NCBI RefSeq assembly: GCF_018130825.1
Contig: NZ_JAFCJS010000016.1
Coordinates: 1-51,592, forward strand
Direction of reading: 5' to 3'
From: Bradyrhizobium liaoningense
GTDB taxonomy: Bacteria; Pseudomonadota; Alphaproteobacteria; Rhizobiales; Xanthobacteraceae
Length of the DNA: 51,592 bases
This document shows positions 8,679 to 17,166 of the stretch, piece by piece; position 1 is the first letter of the stretch, and each line of letters begins with the position of its first letter. The position numbers were made by a program, and so were the translations under genes. The notes beneath the pieces were generated by a model. The model had not been told where the DNA came from, ran no database searches, and worked only from the letters and a program-made list of their open reading frames with translations.

Positions 8679-9623
8679 ATGAAACTCAACGTCGCCGTCC
8701 AGATGGACCCCATCGCCCGCATCAACATCAAGGGCGATTCCACCTTCGCGCTGCTCTTGGAGGCGCAGAAGCGCGGCCATGGCCTGTCCTATTATACGCC
8801 CGACAAGCTCTCGATGGTCGGCGATGAACTGGTCGCGCCGGTGCAACTTCTGACCGTGCGTGACGAGCCCGGCGATCATTTCACCCTCGGCGAGCCCAAG
8901 CGCGAGGCGCTCAACGGCTTCGACGTGGTGCTGCTGCGCCAGGACCCGCCCTTCGACCTCGCCTACATCACCTCGACGCACTTCCTGGAGCGCATCCATC
9001 CGAAGACGCTGGTCGTCAACGATCCGGCCTCGGTGCGCAACGCGCCGGAAAAGCTGTTCGTGATGAACTTCCCGCAGCTGATGCCGCCGACGCTGATCTC
9101 GCGCGACCTCGACGAGATCAACGCGTTCCGCGACCGGCACGGCGCTGTCGTGATGAAGCCGCTGCACGGCCATGGCGGCGCGGCGGTGTTCCGCGTGATG
9201 CCGCAGGACATGAATTTCGGCTCGCTGTTCGACATGTTCTCGGTCACGTTCAAAGAGCCCTGGGTGATCCAGCAGTTCATCCCCGAGGTAAAGCACGGCG
9301 ACAAGCGCATCATCCTCGTCAACGGCGAGTTCGCCGGCGCGGTGAACCGCGTGCCGGCCGCGGACGACCTCCGCTCCAACATGGTGCGCGGCGGCGCCGC
9401 GCAGGAGACCGAGCTCACCCCGCGCGAGCGCGAAATCTGTGCGACCGTCGGCCCGGCACTGCGCGAGAAGGGCCTGCTGTTCGTCGGCATCGACGTCATC
9501 AACGGCAATCTCACCGAGATCAACGTGACCTCGCCCACCGGCATCCGCGCCATCTCACGGCTCGGCGGCCCCGACGTGGCGGCGAAGATCTGGGACGTGA
9601 TCGAGCAGAAGCGGAAGAAGTAA
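8679..9623 (+). CDS. gshB: Glutathione synthetase
   Basis: ATP-grasp ligase joining gamma-glutamylcysteine and glycine. The 314-residue length is standard. Motifs: VQMDPIARINIKGDSTFAL at the N-terminus, VLLRQDPPFDLAYI, NFPQLMPPTLISRD, and the ATP-grasp segments VMKPLHGHGGAAVFR and GIDVINGNLTEINVTSPTGI. An AAAGGCAGACC ribosome site precedes the ATG, 11 bp after yraN, so the three genes form one unit. Confidence 0.97.
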   Translation: MKLNVAVQMDPIARINIKGDSTFALLLEAQKRGHGLSYYTPDKLSMVGDELVAPVQLLTVRDEPGDHFTLGEPKREALNGFDVVLLRQDPPFDLAYITSTHFLERIHPKTLVVNDPASVRNAPEKLFVMNFPQLMPPTLISRDLDEINAFRDRHGAVVMKPLHGHGGAAVFRVMPQDMNFGSLFDMFSVTFKEPWVIQQFIPEVKHGDKRIILVNGEFAGAVNRVPAADDLRSNMVRGGAAQETELTPREREICATVGPALREKGLLFVGIDVINGNLTEINVTSPTGIRAISRLGGPDVAAKIWDVIEQKRKK

Positions 9624-9628
9624 GTCTC

Positions 9629-9663
9629 GTAGCCCGAATTGCGCTTCGCTCCATCCGGGCTAC
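9629..9663. repeat. Palindromic repeat, family D (short copy)
   Basis: GTAGCCCGAATTGCGCTTCG...CCATCCGGGCTAC, an imperfect inverted repeat 5 bp after gshB. A fuller copy lies at 46197-46284. It could end the rsmI-yraN-gshB transcript. Confidence 0.75.
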
Positions 9664-9695
9664 GCACGCGCGCTGCGCACAACTGTTTCCCCAAC

Positions 9696-9813
9696 GTCGT
9701 CCTGGCGAAGGCCAGGACCCATTACCCCAACCGCTGGTTTGGCGAAGTCGGGTAGACACGTTCTGCAACAATTCCCATTGGTGGTAATGGGTCCTGGCTT
9801 TCGCCAGGACGAC
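9696..9813. repeat. Palindromic repeat, family A (copy 2)
   Basis: GTCGTCCTGGCGAAGGCCAG...ACCCATTACC at the left and GGTAATGGGTCCTGGCTTTC...AGGACGAC at the right give long complementary arms. This intact copy shows what the IS-interrupted copies at 61-187 and 51416-51523 have lost. Confidence 0.85.
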
Positions 9814-10118
9814 ACCGGTGATGTAGCGCGCCGCTTCCTTCTCACAACCATGATCGTGCAGCTCCAAACGTGGGAGCCACTAACCACCCGTTCACCATGA
9901 CGCCCCGCGCCTCATGCGAACGCGCGATCCGGCATGCGTGAATCTACGGGGCCGCTCGCCGACTGAATAACGCCGCGTTCACCATCTGCCGAAAACCAGC
10001 ATCGTGACCGGCCGGCGCATTCGGCCTCGCAACACCCCTTATACTTTTACTCCCTACTCATCGACGCAGGGGAACCCGCCAGGTGCGGTTCGAGTGACCC
10101 GCGTAAGAGTAAAAGCGT
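9814..10118 (+). promoter_or_regulatory. Upstream region of the cpa operon
   Basis: No gene is supported in these 305 bp. There is an ACTTTTACTCC segment near 10044-10054, with a partly complementary GAGTAAAAG near 10106-10114 just before cpaB. These could pair in the leader and hold the ribosome site. No CtrA-type TTAA-N7-TTAA motif was found. Confidence 0.35.
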
Positions 10119-10931
10119 ATGAACACCGCACGCATTGTCGTTCTCGTCATCGCGCTGGGCGCCGGCGGCGTCGCTGCATATCTGGCGAGCGGCTATCAGA
10201 ATGCGCCCGCTCCCGTCGCTCCCGTCGCCGAGAAGCTGCCGACGGTCGAGGTTCTGATCGCGAAGAACGACATCCAGCTCGGCCAGGCCGTGAAGCCCGA
10301 CGACCTGCAATGGCAGTCCTGGCCGGCCGCGACCGCGAGCAGCGCCTTCATCCGCCGCGACGCCAGGCCCGACGCGCAGACCCAGATCGCCGGCTCGATC
10401 GCACGCGTCCCCTTGATGCAGGGCGAGCCGATCCGCGAGCAGAAGCTGGTGCGGGCCGAAGGCTCCGGCTTCATGGCCGCGATCCTGCCCTCGGGCATGC
10501 GGGCCGTCTCCACCGAGATTTCAGCCGAGACCGGCGCCGGCGGCTTCATCCTGCCGAACGACCGCGTCGATGTCGTCCTGACGCGCCGCCTGAAGAATCC
10601 CGACGCCAACGGCGCAACCGCCGGCAACGACCTCATCGTGTCCGAGGTCATCCTGTCCAATATCCGCGTGCTCGCGATCGACCAGGCGCCGAAGGAAAAG
10701 GACGGCCAGACCGCCGTGATCGGCAAGACCGTCACGCTCGAGCTCAAGCCCGACCAGGTCGCGACGCTGTCGGCCGCGCGCCAGGGCGGCACGCTCCAGC
10801 TCGCGCTGCGCAGCATCGTCGATGTCAACGCGACCGAACTCACGGTCGAGGATCAGGCGGCCAAGCGTTCCGGCGGGGTCAACGTGATTCGTTACGGGGT
10901 GCAGGTGCGGCAACTGACGTCACAGAAGTGA
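10119..10931 (+). CDS. cpaB: Flp/Tad pilus assembly protein CpaB (RcpC)
   Basis: Periplasmic component of the type IVb (Flp) pilus machine, thought to contact the secretin. The 270 residues begin with one membrane segment (residues 5-22, ARIVVLVIALGAGGVAAYLA), then a SAF domain (VEVLIAKNDIQLGQAVKPDDLQ...GSIARVPLMQGEPI) and the RcpC C-terminal beta domain. First gene of cpaBCDE; 10 bp precede cpaC. Confidence 0.93.
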   Translation: MNTARIVVLVIALGAGGVAAYLASGYQNAPAPVAPVAEKLPTVEVLIAKNDIQLGQAVKPDDLQWQSWPAATASSAFIRRDARPDAQTQIAGSIARVPLMQGEPIREQKLVRAEGSGFMAAILPSGMRAVSTEISAETGAGGFILPNDRVDVVLTRRLKNPDANGATAGNDLIVSEVILSNIRVLAIDQAPKEKDGQTAVIGKTVTLELKPDQVATLSAARQGGTLQLALRSIVDVNATELTVEDQAAKRSGGVNVIRYGVQVRQLTSQK

Positions 10932-10941
10932 TGGGGATAGC

Positions 10942-12462
10942 ATGAACTACGGGGATGATCGGGCGGGCCTGCGCATTCGGGGGAATCGCGCAAGCACGTT
11001 CTGGACGGGGGCGATGCTGATGCTGGGGCTGCTCGCAGTTCCCGACATGGTCAGCGCTGCTGCGGATGCGCCGGTCGGCGACCAGGCACCGATGCAGGTG
11101 CCGGATCTCGGCTTGACGTCGGTCGGCTCGATCGCGCCGGCGAAGACGCGCTTTCTCTCGCTCGGCGTCGGCAAGTCCGTCGTCATCGACCTGCCGCGCG
11201 AGGTCAAGGACGTGCTGGTGGCCGATCCCAAGATCGCCAATGCGGTGATCCGCTCGGCCCAGCGCGCCTACATCATTGGCGGCCAGGTCGGCCAGACCAA
11301 TGTCGTGTTCTTCACCGCCGACGGCCAGCAGGTCGCCGCCTACGACATCGCGGTGAAACGCGACCTCAACGGCATGCGTGCGGCGCTGCGCCAGTCGCTG
11401 CCGGGCGTGCAGATCGAGGGCGTCGGCGACAGCGTGATGCTGACCGGATCGGTGTCGAGCCCGGTCGAGGCCCAGCAGGCCGGCGACGTCGCCGCAAAGC
11501 TCGTCGGCGGCGCCGAGAAGGTCGTCAACAACATCGTCGTGCGCGGCCGCGACCAGGTGATGCTCAAGGTTGTCGTCGGCGAAGTGCGCCGCGACATCGT
11601 CAAGCAGCTCGGCGTCGATCTCAGCGCCAGCCTGAACGCCGGCACCGCCGTCGTGAATTTCAACAACTCCAACCCGTTCTCGGTCTCCGGCGGCCCGCTC
11701 GTCAGCAGCAACGGACTCGGTGTTACTGGCCTTGCAAAAGGCGTGGCCACCGTCAACGCCACGATGCGCGCGATGGAAAGCGCCGGCGTGATGCGCACCC
11801 TGGCCGAGCCGAGCCTGACGGCGATCTCCGGCGAGTCGGCCACTTTCATCGCCGGCGGCGAATTCCCGATCCCTGCGGGCTATTCCTGCGATCCGGTCAC
11901 CCACGTCTGTACCACCCAGATCACCTACAAGAAGTTCGGCATCTCCCTGAACTTCACGCCGGTCGTGCTCAGCGAGGGACGTATCAGCCTGCGCGTGATG
12001 ACCGAAGTCTCGGAGCTGTCGAATCAGAACGCCATCTCCGTGACGCAGGCGGTGTCCTCGGGCACGACCAGCTCGATCACCATCCCCTCGATCCAGACCC
12101 GCCGCGCCGAGACCACGCTGGAAATTCCCTCGGGCGGCTCGATGGCGATGGCCGGCCTGATCCAGCAGCAGACCAAGCAGGCGATCAACGGCCTGCCCGG
12201 CGTCGACCAAGTGCCGATCATCGGCGCGTTGTTCCGCAGCCAGGACTTCGTCAACAACGAGACCGAGCTGATGGTGATCGTGACGCCCTATGTGGTGCGC
12301 GCGGTCGCCCAGAAGGAATTGTCGCGGCCGGACGACGGCTTCGCGCCGGCCTCGGACGCGCAGACGGCGCTGCTCGGCCGCATGAACCGCCTCTATGGCA
12401 TCGCGCGGCGCGTCGATCCAATCGACGGCAATCGCGGCGATTTCGGCTTCATCATCGACTGA
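10942..12462 (+). CDS. cpaC: Flp pilus outer-membrane secretin CpaC (RcpA)
   Basis: Forms the outer-membrane channel for the Flp pilus. The 506 residues contain a signal region (about residues 24-43), the N-terminal secretin/BON-like domain (SLGVGKSVVIDLPREVKDVLVADP) and a C-terminal secretin domain with EPSLTAISGESATFIAGGEF and VDQVPIIGALFRS, ending in ELMVIVTPYVVR. Short spacer to cpaB implies cotranscription. Confidence 0.95.
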   Translation: MNYGDDRAGLRIRGNRASTFWTGAMLMLGLLAVPDMVSAAADAPVGDQAPMQVPDLGLTSVGSIAPAKTRFLSLGVGKSVVIDLPREVKDVLVADPKIANAVIRSAQRAYIIGGQVGQTNVVFFTADGQQVAAYDIAVKRDLNGMRAALRQSLPGVQIEGVGDSVMLTGSVSSPVEAQQAGDVAAKLVGGAEKVVNNIVVRGRDQVMLKVVVGEVRRDIVKQLGVDLSASLNAGTAVVNFNNSNPFSVSGGPLVSSNGLGVTGLAKGVATVNATMRAMESAGVMRTLAEPSLTAISGESATFIAGGEFPIPAGYSCDPVTHVCTTQITYKKFGISLNFTPVVLSEGRISLRVMTEVSELSNQNAISVTQAVSSGTTSSITIPSIQTRRAETTLEIPSGGSMAMAGLIQQQTKQAINGLPGVDQVPIIGALFRSQDFVNNETELMVIVTPYVVRAVAQKELSRPDDGFAPASDAQTALLGRMNRLYGIARRVDPIDGNRGDFGFIID

Positions 12463-12502
12463 AACGAACGGTTTGGGGACCGGGACAAGAGGGGATCAAG
12501 CG

Positions 12503-13237
12503 ATGACGAAGACGACAGCGGATCGACGTCGCGGCTTAAGCGTCGCGCTGGCGTTGACGGGTCTCTCCGTCATGCTCGGCGCCTGCAACACCACCGGCGA
12601 GATCGTCACCCAGACGGTGCCGACCGATTATCGCCAGCGCCACCCGATCGCGGTGCAGGAAGGCAAGAAGTCGATCGTGATCTTCGTCGGCAAGGCGCGC
12701 GGCGGACTCTCGGACGCGCAGCACTCCGACGTCGCGGGAATCGCCCGGGACTGGGTGCGCGAAGGCACCGGCTCCGTCGTCGTCGACGTGCCTGTAGACA
12801 CCGCGAATTCGCGCGCTGCGGCGGCGACCTACCAGGAAATCCGTTCCGCGCTGGCATCCGGCGGCGTGCCGTCGCGCGCCATCGTCAAGCGTCCCTATCG
12901 GCCCGAGGATCCCGGCCTGCTGCCCACCATCCGCGTGAGCTATTCCAGGATCGCCGCGGTCGCCGGCCCCTGCGGGCTGTGGCCGGAGGACGTCGGGCCG
13001 TCCATCCTCGACCCCGGCTACAACGAGAACCGGCCGTATTTCAATCTGGGCTGCGCCAGTCAGCGCAACCTTGCTGCGATGATCGACAATCCCGCCGACC
13101 TCGAGCAGCCGCGCTCGGAAACGCCGGTTTACACCGCGCGGCGCGACATCGCCTTCGACCGCTATCGCAAGGGCACCCCGATCGCCACTCCCAATCCCGA
13201 CGCCGAGAAGGCCAAACTCAGCGACACAGGCAAATGA
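12503..13237 (+). CDS. cpaD: Flp pilus assembly lipoprotein CpaD
   Basis: Lipoprotein of the Tad/Cpa system, likely a pilotin or scaffold for the CpaC secretin. The 244 residues carry a signal peptide ending in the lipobox MLGAC and a CpaD domain containing ARDWVREGTGSVVVDVPV, CGLWPEDVGPS and FNLGCASQRNLAAMIDNPAD. The ATG at 12503 is preceded by AGAGGGGATC. It overlaps cpaE by 4 bp (ATGA). Confidence 0.93.
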   Translation: MTKTTADRRRGLSVALALTGLSVMLGACNTTGEIVTQTVPTDYRQRHPIAVQEGKKSIVIFVGKARGGLSDAQHSDVAGIARDWVREGTGSVVVDVPVDTANSRAAAATYQEIRSALASGGVPSRAIVKRPYRPEDPGLLPTIRVSYSRIAAVAGPCGLWPEDVGPSILDPGYNENRPYFNLGCASQRNLAAMIDNPADLEQPRSETPVYTARRDIAFDRYRKGTPIATPNPDAEKAKLSDTGK

Positions 13238-14526
13238 CAGGCTTCAACGACGAAGAAGAAGCGGACGATCCGCGGCACCCCGAGGAACACATTGCACCGG
13301 TTCCTCGCATCTCCGTGCAGGCGTTTTGCGAGACCGACCAGACGCTCAAGGCGGTGACCGCGGCGGGCGAGGATCGAAGGCTCGCCAAGGCGCATCTCAC
13401 CGCCAAGGAAGGCGGCTTAGCTGCGGCGATCGAAGTCTATGAATCGATGCCGACGCCGAACGTGATCGTGATCGAATCCGACGGCACGCGCGACATCCTC
13501 GAAGGTCTCGACGATCTCGCCGGCGTCTGCGATCCCGGCACCCGCGTGGTCGTGATCGGCAACCCCAGCGATACCGCGCCCTATCGCGAGCTGGTGCGGC
13601 GCGGCGTCAACGACTACGTGGTCGGCCCGGTCGAAACGCTCGACGTGGTCCGCTCGATCTGCAGCCTGTTCTCGGCCTCCGAAGCCATCATCACCGGCCG
13701 CGTCATCGCGGTGGTCGGCGCCAAGGGCGGCGTCGGCGCGTCCACCGTCGCGCACAACGTCGCCTGGACCATCGCCCGCGACCTTTCGCTCGATTCCGTC
13801 GTGATCGATCTCGACCTCGCCTTCGGCACCGCGGGCCTCGATTACAACCAGGACCCGGCGCAGGGCATCGCCAATGCGGTGCTGTCGCAGGACCGGCCCG
13901 ACACCGCGCTGATGGAGCGCCTGCTCGCCAAATGCACCGAGCACCTCAGCCTCCTCGCCGCACCCGCCACCCTCGACCGCGTCTATGATTTCGGTGCCGA
14001 AGCGTTCGACGCGGTGTTCGACACGCTGCGCATGACCACGCCCTGCATCGTGCTCGACGTTCCCCATCAATGGTCCGCCTGGACCAAGCGCGCGCTGGTC
14101 AACGCCGACGACATCGTGATCGTAGCCGAACCCGATCTCGCCAATTTGCGCAACACCAAGAACATGCTGAGCGTGCTGAAGGCGGCGCGGCCGAACGACC
14201 GGCCGCCGCTGTACTGCATCAACCAGGTCGGCATGCACAAGCGCGCGGAGATCGAGGTCAAGGCGTTCGCCAAGACCATGGAGAGCCAGCCGATCGCGGT
14301 GATCCCGTTCGATTCGAAACTGTTCTCGACCGCGGCCAATAACGGCCAGATGATCGCGGAGGTCTCCAAGAACCACCGCACCACCGAGCTGTTCCAGACC
14401 ATGGCCAACCGCCTCGCCGGGCGCGGCGACGTGAAGAAGCCGAAGCGTTCGCTGCTCGGCCCGCTCCTGAAGAAGCTGAAGGGCCGCTCGGGTCGCGGCT
14501 CCGCCCCGCATCGCAAGGCGTCGTAG
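13234..14526 (+). CDS. cpaE: Flp pilus assembly ATPase CpaE (TadZ)
   Basis: MinD/ParA-like ATPase that places the Flp pilus apparatus at the pole. The 430 residues have an N-terminal receiver-like domain (about residues 60-150; PTPNVIVIESDG, RRGVNDYVVGPVE) and a ParA-type domain with a deviant Walker A, GAKGGVGASTVAHN. This has Ala where active ATPases have Lys-Thr, as in many TadZ proteins. The C-terminus is basic (KKPKRSLLGPLLKKLKG). It ends the block: tadA/cpaF, tadB and tadC do not follow. Confidence 0.93.
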   Translation: MTGFNDEEEADDPRHPEEHIAPVPRISVQAFCETDQTLKAVTAAGEDRRLAKAHLTAKEGGLAAAIEVYESMPTPNVIVIESDGTRDILEGLDDLAGVCDPGTRVVVIGNPSDTAPYRELVRRGVNDYVVGPVETLDVVRSICSLFSASEAIITGRVIAVVGAKGGVGASTVAHNVAWTIARDLSLDSVVIDLDLAFGTAGLDYNQDPAQGIANAVLSQDRPDTALMERLLAKCTEHLSLLAAPATLDRVYDFGAEAFDAVFDTLRMTTPCIVLDVPHQWSAWTKRALVNADDIVIVAEPDLANLRNTKNMLSVLKAARPNDRPPLYCINQVGMHKRAEIEVKAFAKTMESQPIAVIPFDSKLFSTAANNGQMIAEVSKNHRTTELFQTMANRLAGRGDVKKPKRSLLGPLLKKLKGRSGRGSAPHRKAS

Positions 14527-14556
14527 GTTTCCCGTACGGAAAACGCGGCGAGCGGG

Positions 14557-15333
14557 CTACTTCTCGGCCCGCTGCTGCTGCTTCTTCGCCAGCAACTGAC
14601 GCAACGCCGCGACCTTGGCCGCGGCCTGGTCCGGCGGCAAATCTGCCTTCACGAGGATTTCAGCCTCGGCCTCGCGGCCTTGCAATCCCAGCACGAGCGC
14701 GAGATTGGCACGGATCCGCACATCGTTCTGATTGCGCTGATAGGCGCGGCCGAGCACCTGTTCGGCCCGCGGCAGATTGCTCTGCAGCATGTAGGACAGG
14801 CCGAGATTGGACAGAACCTGCGGCTCGTCAGGCACGATCTTCAACGCGCTCGCATAATATTGCTGCGCTTCTTCGTTGCGGCCGAGCTGATCGAGCGCGG
14901 CGCCCTGCGCCGACAGGATCCGCCAGTCGGGATCCTCGGGCGAATGCGCGCGGCCCAGAACGTCGAATGCCTGCTGGAAATTGCCGTTGTCGGCGAGCGC
15001 GCGGCCGTAGCCGGCGAGCAGCGCCTTGTTGCTGGGATGGGCGAGCACGGCCTGCTCGAGCACCGCGACCGCCTGGGCGCGCTGGCCGGTGGCGCGCAGC
15101 GCCTTGCCGTATTCGAGCGCGAGGTTGGGATCACCGGGCTTGGCGCGATAGCGCTCGCGCAGCCCGTCCATGTCCGACCTGGCGTCGGCCTTGCCGGCTG
15201 TTTCCGGCTTGCCGCCGAGCGCGCCGGTGACATCCTCGAGGCTCGTCGTCTGACAGCCGCCGAGGGCAAGCACGATGAGCGCGGAAAGCAGAAATCTCGC
15301 CGGGGGGAAGGCGAGGGACGAACGCTTGGGCAT
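14557..15333 (-). CDS. TadD-like TPR lipoprotein
   Basis: Probable outer-membrane lipoprotein with tetratricopeptide repeats, resembling TadD of Flp pilus systems. From the ATG at 15333 it has 258 residues: a signal peptide with lipobox ALGGC near residue 27, a linker, then about four to five TPR units (YGKALRATGQRAQAVAVLEQ, YGRALADNGNFQQAFDVLGR, GAALDQLGRNEEAQQYYASA, LGLSYMLQSNLPRAEQVLGR). It converges on cpaE with a 30-bp gap, which supports the pilus assignment. A TTG at 15351 is an alternative start. Confidence 0.85.
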   Translation of the reverse strand: MPKRSSLAFPPARFLLSALIVLALGGCQTTSLEDVTGALGGKPETAGKADARSDMDGLRERYRAKPGDPNLALEYGKALRATGQRAQAVAVLEQAVLAHPSNKALLAGYGRALADNGNFQQAFDVLGRAHSPEDPDWRILSAQGAALDQLGRNEEAQQYYASALKIVPDEPQVLSNLGLSYMLQSNLPRAEQVLGRAYQRNQNDVRIRANLALVLGLQGREAEAEILVKADLPPDQAAAKVAALRQLLAKKQQQRAEK

Positions 15334-15412
15334 ACTCTGATCACTCGGCAACTGATCAGAGATGCTTACCGATTAACGCTAAAGTCCCGTTAAGGACGCG
15401 TATCGATCGGAC

Positions 15413-15658
15413 TTAGTCGGTGAATTCGGCACCGAATTCGCAGCCGATGCGCCAGCGCAGGCGGCACTGGCGGGAATAGTCGGGTGCAAAGATGATGGTG
15501 AATTGCGGCGGCACTTCCAGAAACTCCGCCACGACTTTCACGCCCCCGTCCGAGATATCCGTGATGGTGCAGTCCCTGGGCAGCGAGCCCGCCCCAAAAT
15601 GAATCTTGGCGAGCCGGCTGCACACCCGACGTTCGCTTCTCCGGCGATTTGCAAGCAT
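15413..15658 (-). CDS. PilZ-domain protein (c-di-GMP receptor candidate)
   Basis: A single 81-residue PilZ domain. The c-di-GMP binding signature is visible as RRRSERRVCSRLA (RxxxR type, residues 5-17) and DISDGG (D/NxSxxG type, about residues 34-39). It lies beside the pilus block and may tune surface behaviour. Nothing else is encoded between it and the transposon (15659-15829). Confidence 0.88.
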   Translation of the reverse strand: MLANRRRSERRVCSRLAKIHFGAGSLPRDCTITDISDGGVKVVAEFLEVPPQFTIIFAPDYSRQCRLRWRIGCEFGAEFTD

Positions 15659-15829
15659 TTGAACTGTTCACCCGTTAGACCACGGCCCATCCCGCACCCT
15701 CAGGAATAGCGGACATTCGTTGGAATGTGCTGATGAGAGCCGCTCGCATTCAAGGCGTAGTGTCTCCGTTGTGTTTACGGCCTGTTAGGGCTGGACGGGC
15801 GCCCTGGATTGTTCCCGTATTGTTCTTGC

Positions 15830-15837
15830 GGACGGCG
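15830..15837. repeat. Target site duplication, left
   Basis: GGACGGCG directly abuts the left inverted repeat and recurs exactly at 19137-19144 next to the right one. An 8-bp duplication fits the 8-9 bp typical of IS1-family insertions. Confidence 0.9.
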
Positions 15838-15859
15838 GGTCGTGCCTCAGTTTGAAATT
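15838..15859. repeat. Left terminal inverted repeat of the transposon
   Basis: 22 bp, outer end GGTCGTGCC, perfectly complementary to 19115-19136. Confidence 0.93.
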
Positions 15860-15931
15860 TAGCCCGTCTTGACGGTCACCAGATGGACCCGGCTTCCGTG
15901 CTATATTGGCGAGACCAGCAGCGGAGGCGAA

Positions 15932-16138
15932 ATGGCGACTTTCCAAGCAGGCTTGGGCCGGATGTTAAACGGGAACCTGGTAATCTACGACTCTGTCACC
16001 ATCGAAAATGACAGCTCAGTCGGTGCCGTTGAGCGCGCCAAGTCGTGGGCCTCGACAGTCGAGCAGCACGACGAATCGTGGCTTCAGGTTGTCTACAACG
16101 GGAAGGCCGTCGCCAGCCTCAAGCCGGGAGAATTCTGA
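15932..16138 (+). CDS. Transposon passenger, unknown small protein (68 aa)
   Basis: Not recognised. The ATG at 15932 is preceded by GGAGG at 15923-15927, a convincing ribosome site. The 68 residues have a mixed beta/alpha look (GNLVIYDSVTIENDSSVGAV, then SWLQVVYNGKAVASL) and no signal peptide or membrane segment. The stop overlaps the next ATG (TGATG), so the two small genes are probably translated together. Confidence 0.65.
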   Translation: MATFQAGLGRMLNGNLVIYDSVTIENDSSVGAVERAKSWASTVEQHDESWLQVVYNGKAVASLKPGEF

Positions 16139-16359
16139 TGGCTAAGGGCCCCAAGGGCGAGAAGCGCCACGCCGACACCGTACAGAACGCCATGTTGATC
16201 GGCAGGATCGCGACCGGAGAGGTCGAGGACCCGCCCAGTAAGGTCCCGAATCGGGCCAAGGGCGGAAAGATCGGCGGGAAAGCGCGCTCCGAGGCCCTGT
16301 CTCCCGAGCGAAGGGCGGCTATTGCGAAGAAAGCTGCGCACAAACGCTGGGAATCGTAA
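16138..16359 (+). CDS. Transposon passenger, small basic protein with KGG-type motif (73 aa)
   Basis: A strongly basic 73-residue protein. Its C-terminal half reads AKGGKIGGKARSEAL followed by SPERRAAIAKKAAHKRW, a motif seen in many small bacterial proteins of unknown function and suggestive of nucleic-acid binding. No enzymatic motif is present. Start overlaps the stop of the preceding gene. Function is not known; binding of RNA or DNA is inference from charge and motif. Confidence 0.75.
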   Translation: MAKGPKGEKRHADTVQNAMLIGRIATGEVEDPPSKVPNRAKGGKIGGKARSEALSPERRAAIAKKAAHKRWES

Positions 16360-16428
16360 ACCAAGTTCTTGTATCCGTTGTGTAGAACATCTACAAGCAT
16401 CCCATCCGGTCGAATCGGGTGGACGTAG

Positions 16429-17115
16429 ATGGACGACGAAGTTCGCAAGGCAGCCGCTGGCGCCGTAGCCGAAAAGTTCCGAGACCTGATGCAACAGCGC
16501 TCAGACGCGCTGCGCCGTCGCGCGGAAATTGACCGGGAGATTCGCGGCTACGACCGCGCGTTGTTTGACTGTCGGGCCGCTGGCCGCCTTTTCGGCGTCG
16601 ATATCGAGCTGCCCGATGATGCCAAGCCGGCGATGATCGTGAGGCCACATAATGTGAACAGAACAGTTCTGGCGCATCAGGTGGCGCATGAGGTGGCGCA
16701 TCAGTGGCGCCGCAGCCCCTCCGCCGCACCAAGCCTGTTTGAGGAAGCCGCACCAAGGATAGTAGGCACTAAGGCAATGCCTGACCCGGAGCCCCCGGCC
16801 CCGCCAGTGCCCACGGTGGCGTCAACAACCCTTACGCCTGGTGCCGAGCCGTCGATCCGGGATCTGATCCTGCTCTACCTTAAGCAGGCTGGTGCAAAGG
16901 GCGAGAAGGCATCGCTGATGCGGCGAAAGGTCGAGACCTTCCTCAATCGCCAAATCCACTACAAAACCATTGGGATGAGCCTCTACCGGCTCTCCAAAGA
17001 GTCGCCCCCAGCGGTACGGCGAGAGGGCCAGACTTGGTTCCTCATCCCCCCGCTGCCGTGGGCAGAAACGAAAGACCCCGGCGCTGCTACACCGGGGTCC
17101 TCAGAAGGGAGGTGA
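16429..17115 (+). CDS. Transposon passenger, coiled-coil and winged-helix-like protein (228 aa)
   Basis: Not assigned to a family. Residues 1-50 look like a charged coiled coil (EKFRDLMQQRSDALRRRAEI). Residues 75-90 derive from a 12-bp tandem repeat (AHQVAHEVAHQW). A Pro-rich linker follows (about 112-135). The C-terminal 75 residues (IRDLILLYLKQAGAKGEKA...YKTIGMSLYRLSKE...VRREGQTWFL) resemble a winged-helix DNA-binding domain. The stop lies just after a stable hairpin at 17074-17099. It could regulate the element, but that is inference. Confidence 0.7.
   Translation: MDDEVRKAAAGAVAEKFRDLMQQRSDALRRRAEIDREIRGYDRALFDCRAAGRLFGVDIELPDDAKPAMIVRPHNVNRTVLAHQVAHEVAHQWRRSPSAAPSLFEEAAPRIVGTKAMPDPEPPAPPVPTVASTTLTPGAEPSIRDLILLYLKQAGAKGEKASLMRRKVETFLNRQIHYKTIGMSLYRLSKESPPAVRREGQTWFLIPPLPWAETKDPGAATPGSSEGR
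16679..16707. repeat. Short tandem repeat inside a passenger gene
   Basis: About two and a half copies of a 12-bp unit GTGGCGCATSAG in frame, giving the peptide AHQVAHEVAHQ. The period is a multiple of three, so copy changes would keep the reading frame. Confidence 0.7.
17074..17099 (+). terminator. Stable hairpin at the end of the 228-aa gene
   Basis: GACCCCGG (17074-17081) pairs with CCGGGGTC (17092-17099) around a 10-nt loop. No T-run follows; an AGAAGGGAGGTG ribosome site comes next instead, so it may be a processing or attenuation hairpin rather than a simple terminator. Confidence 0.5.
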
Positions 17116-17120
17116 AGGCG

Positions 17121-17150
17121 ATGAGTAAGCACCGCTACGACACCAGCTAG
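17121..17150 (+). CDS. Nine-codon open frame behind a strong ribosome site
   Basis: ATG at 17121 encodes MSKHRYDTS before TAG. It is preceded by GGGAGGTG at good spacing, one of the best ribosome sites in the element. It may be a leader peptide or the stump of a longer gene lost from this copy. Confidence 0.35.
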   Translation: MSKHRYDTS

Positions 17151-17166
17151 TTCGTTTCCAACGTGG

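Noticed and set aside
13234..14526. CpaE as a chromosomal ParA paralogue
   Set aside because: The deviant P-loop (GAKGGVGAST), receiver-like N-terminus and cpaBCD context identify TadZ/CpaE.
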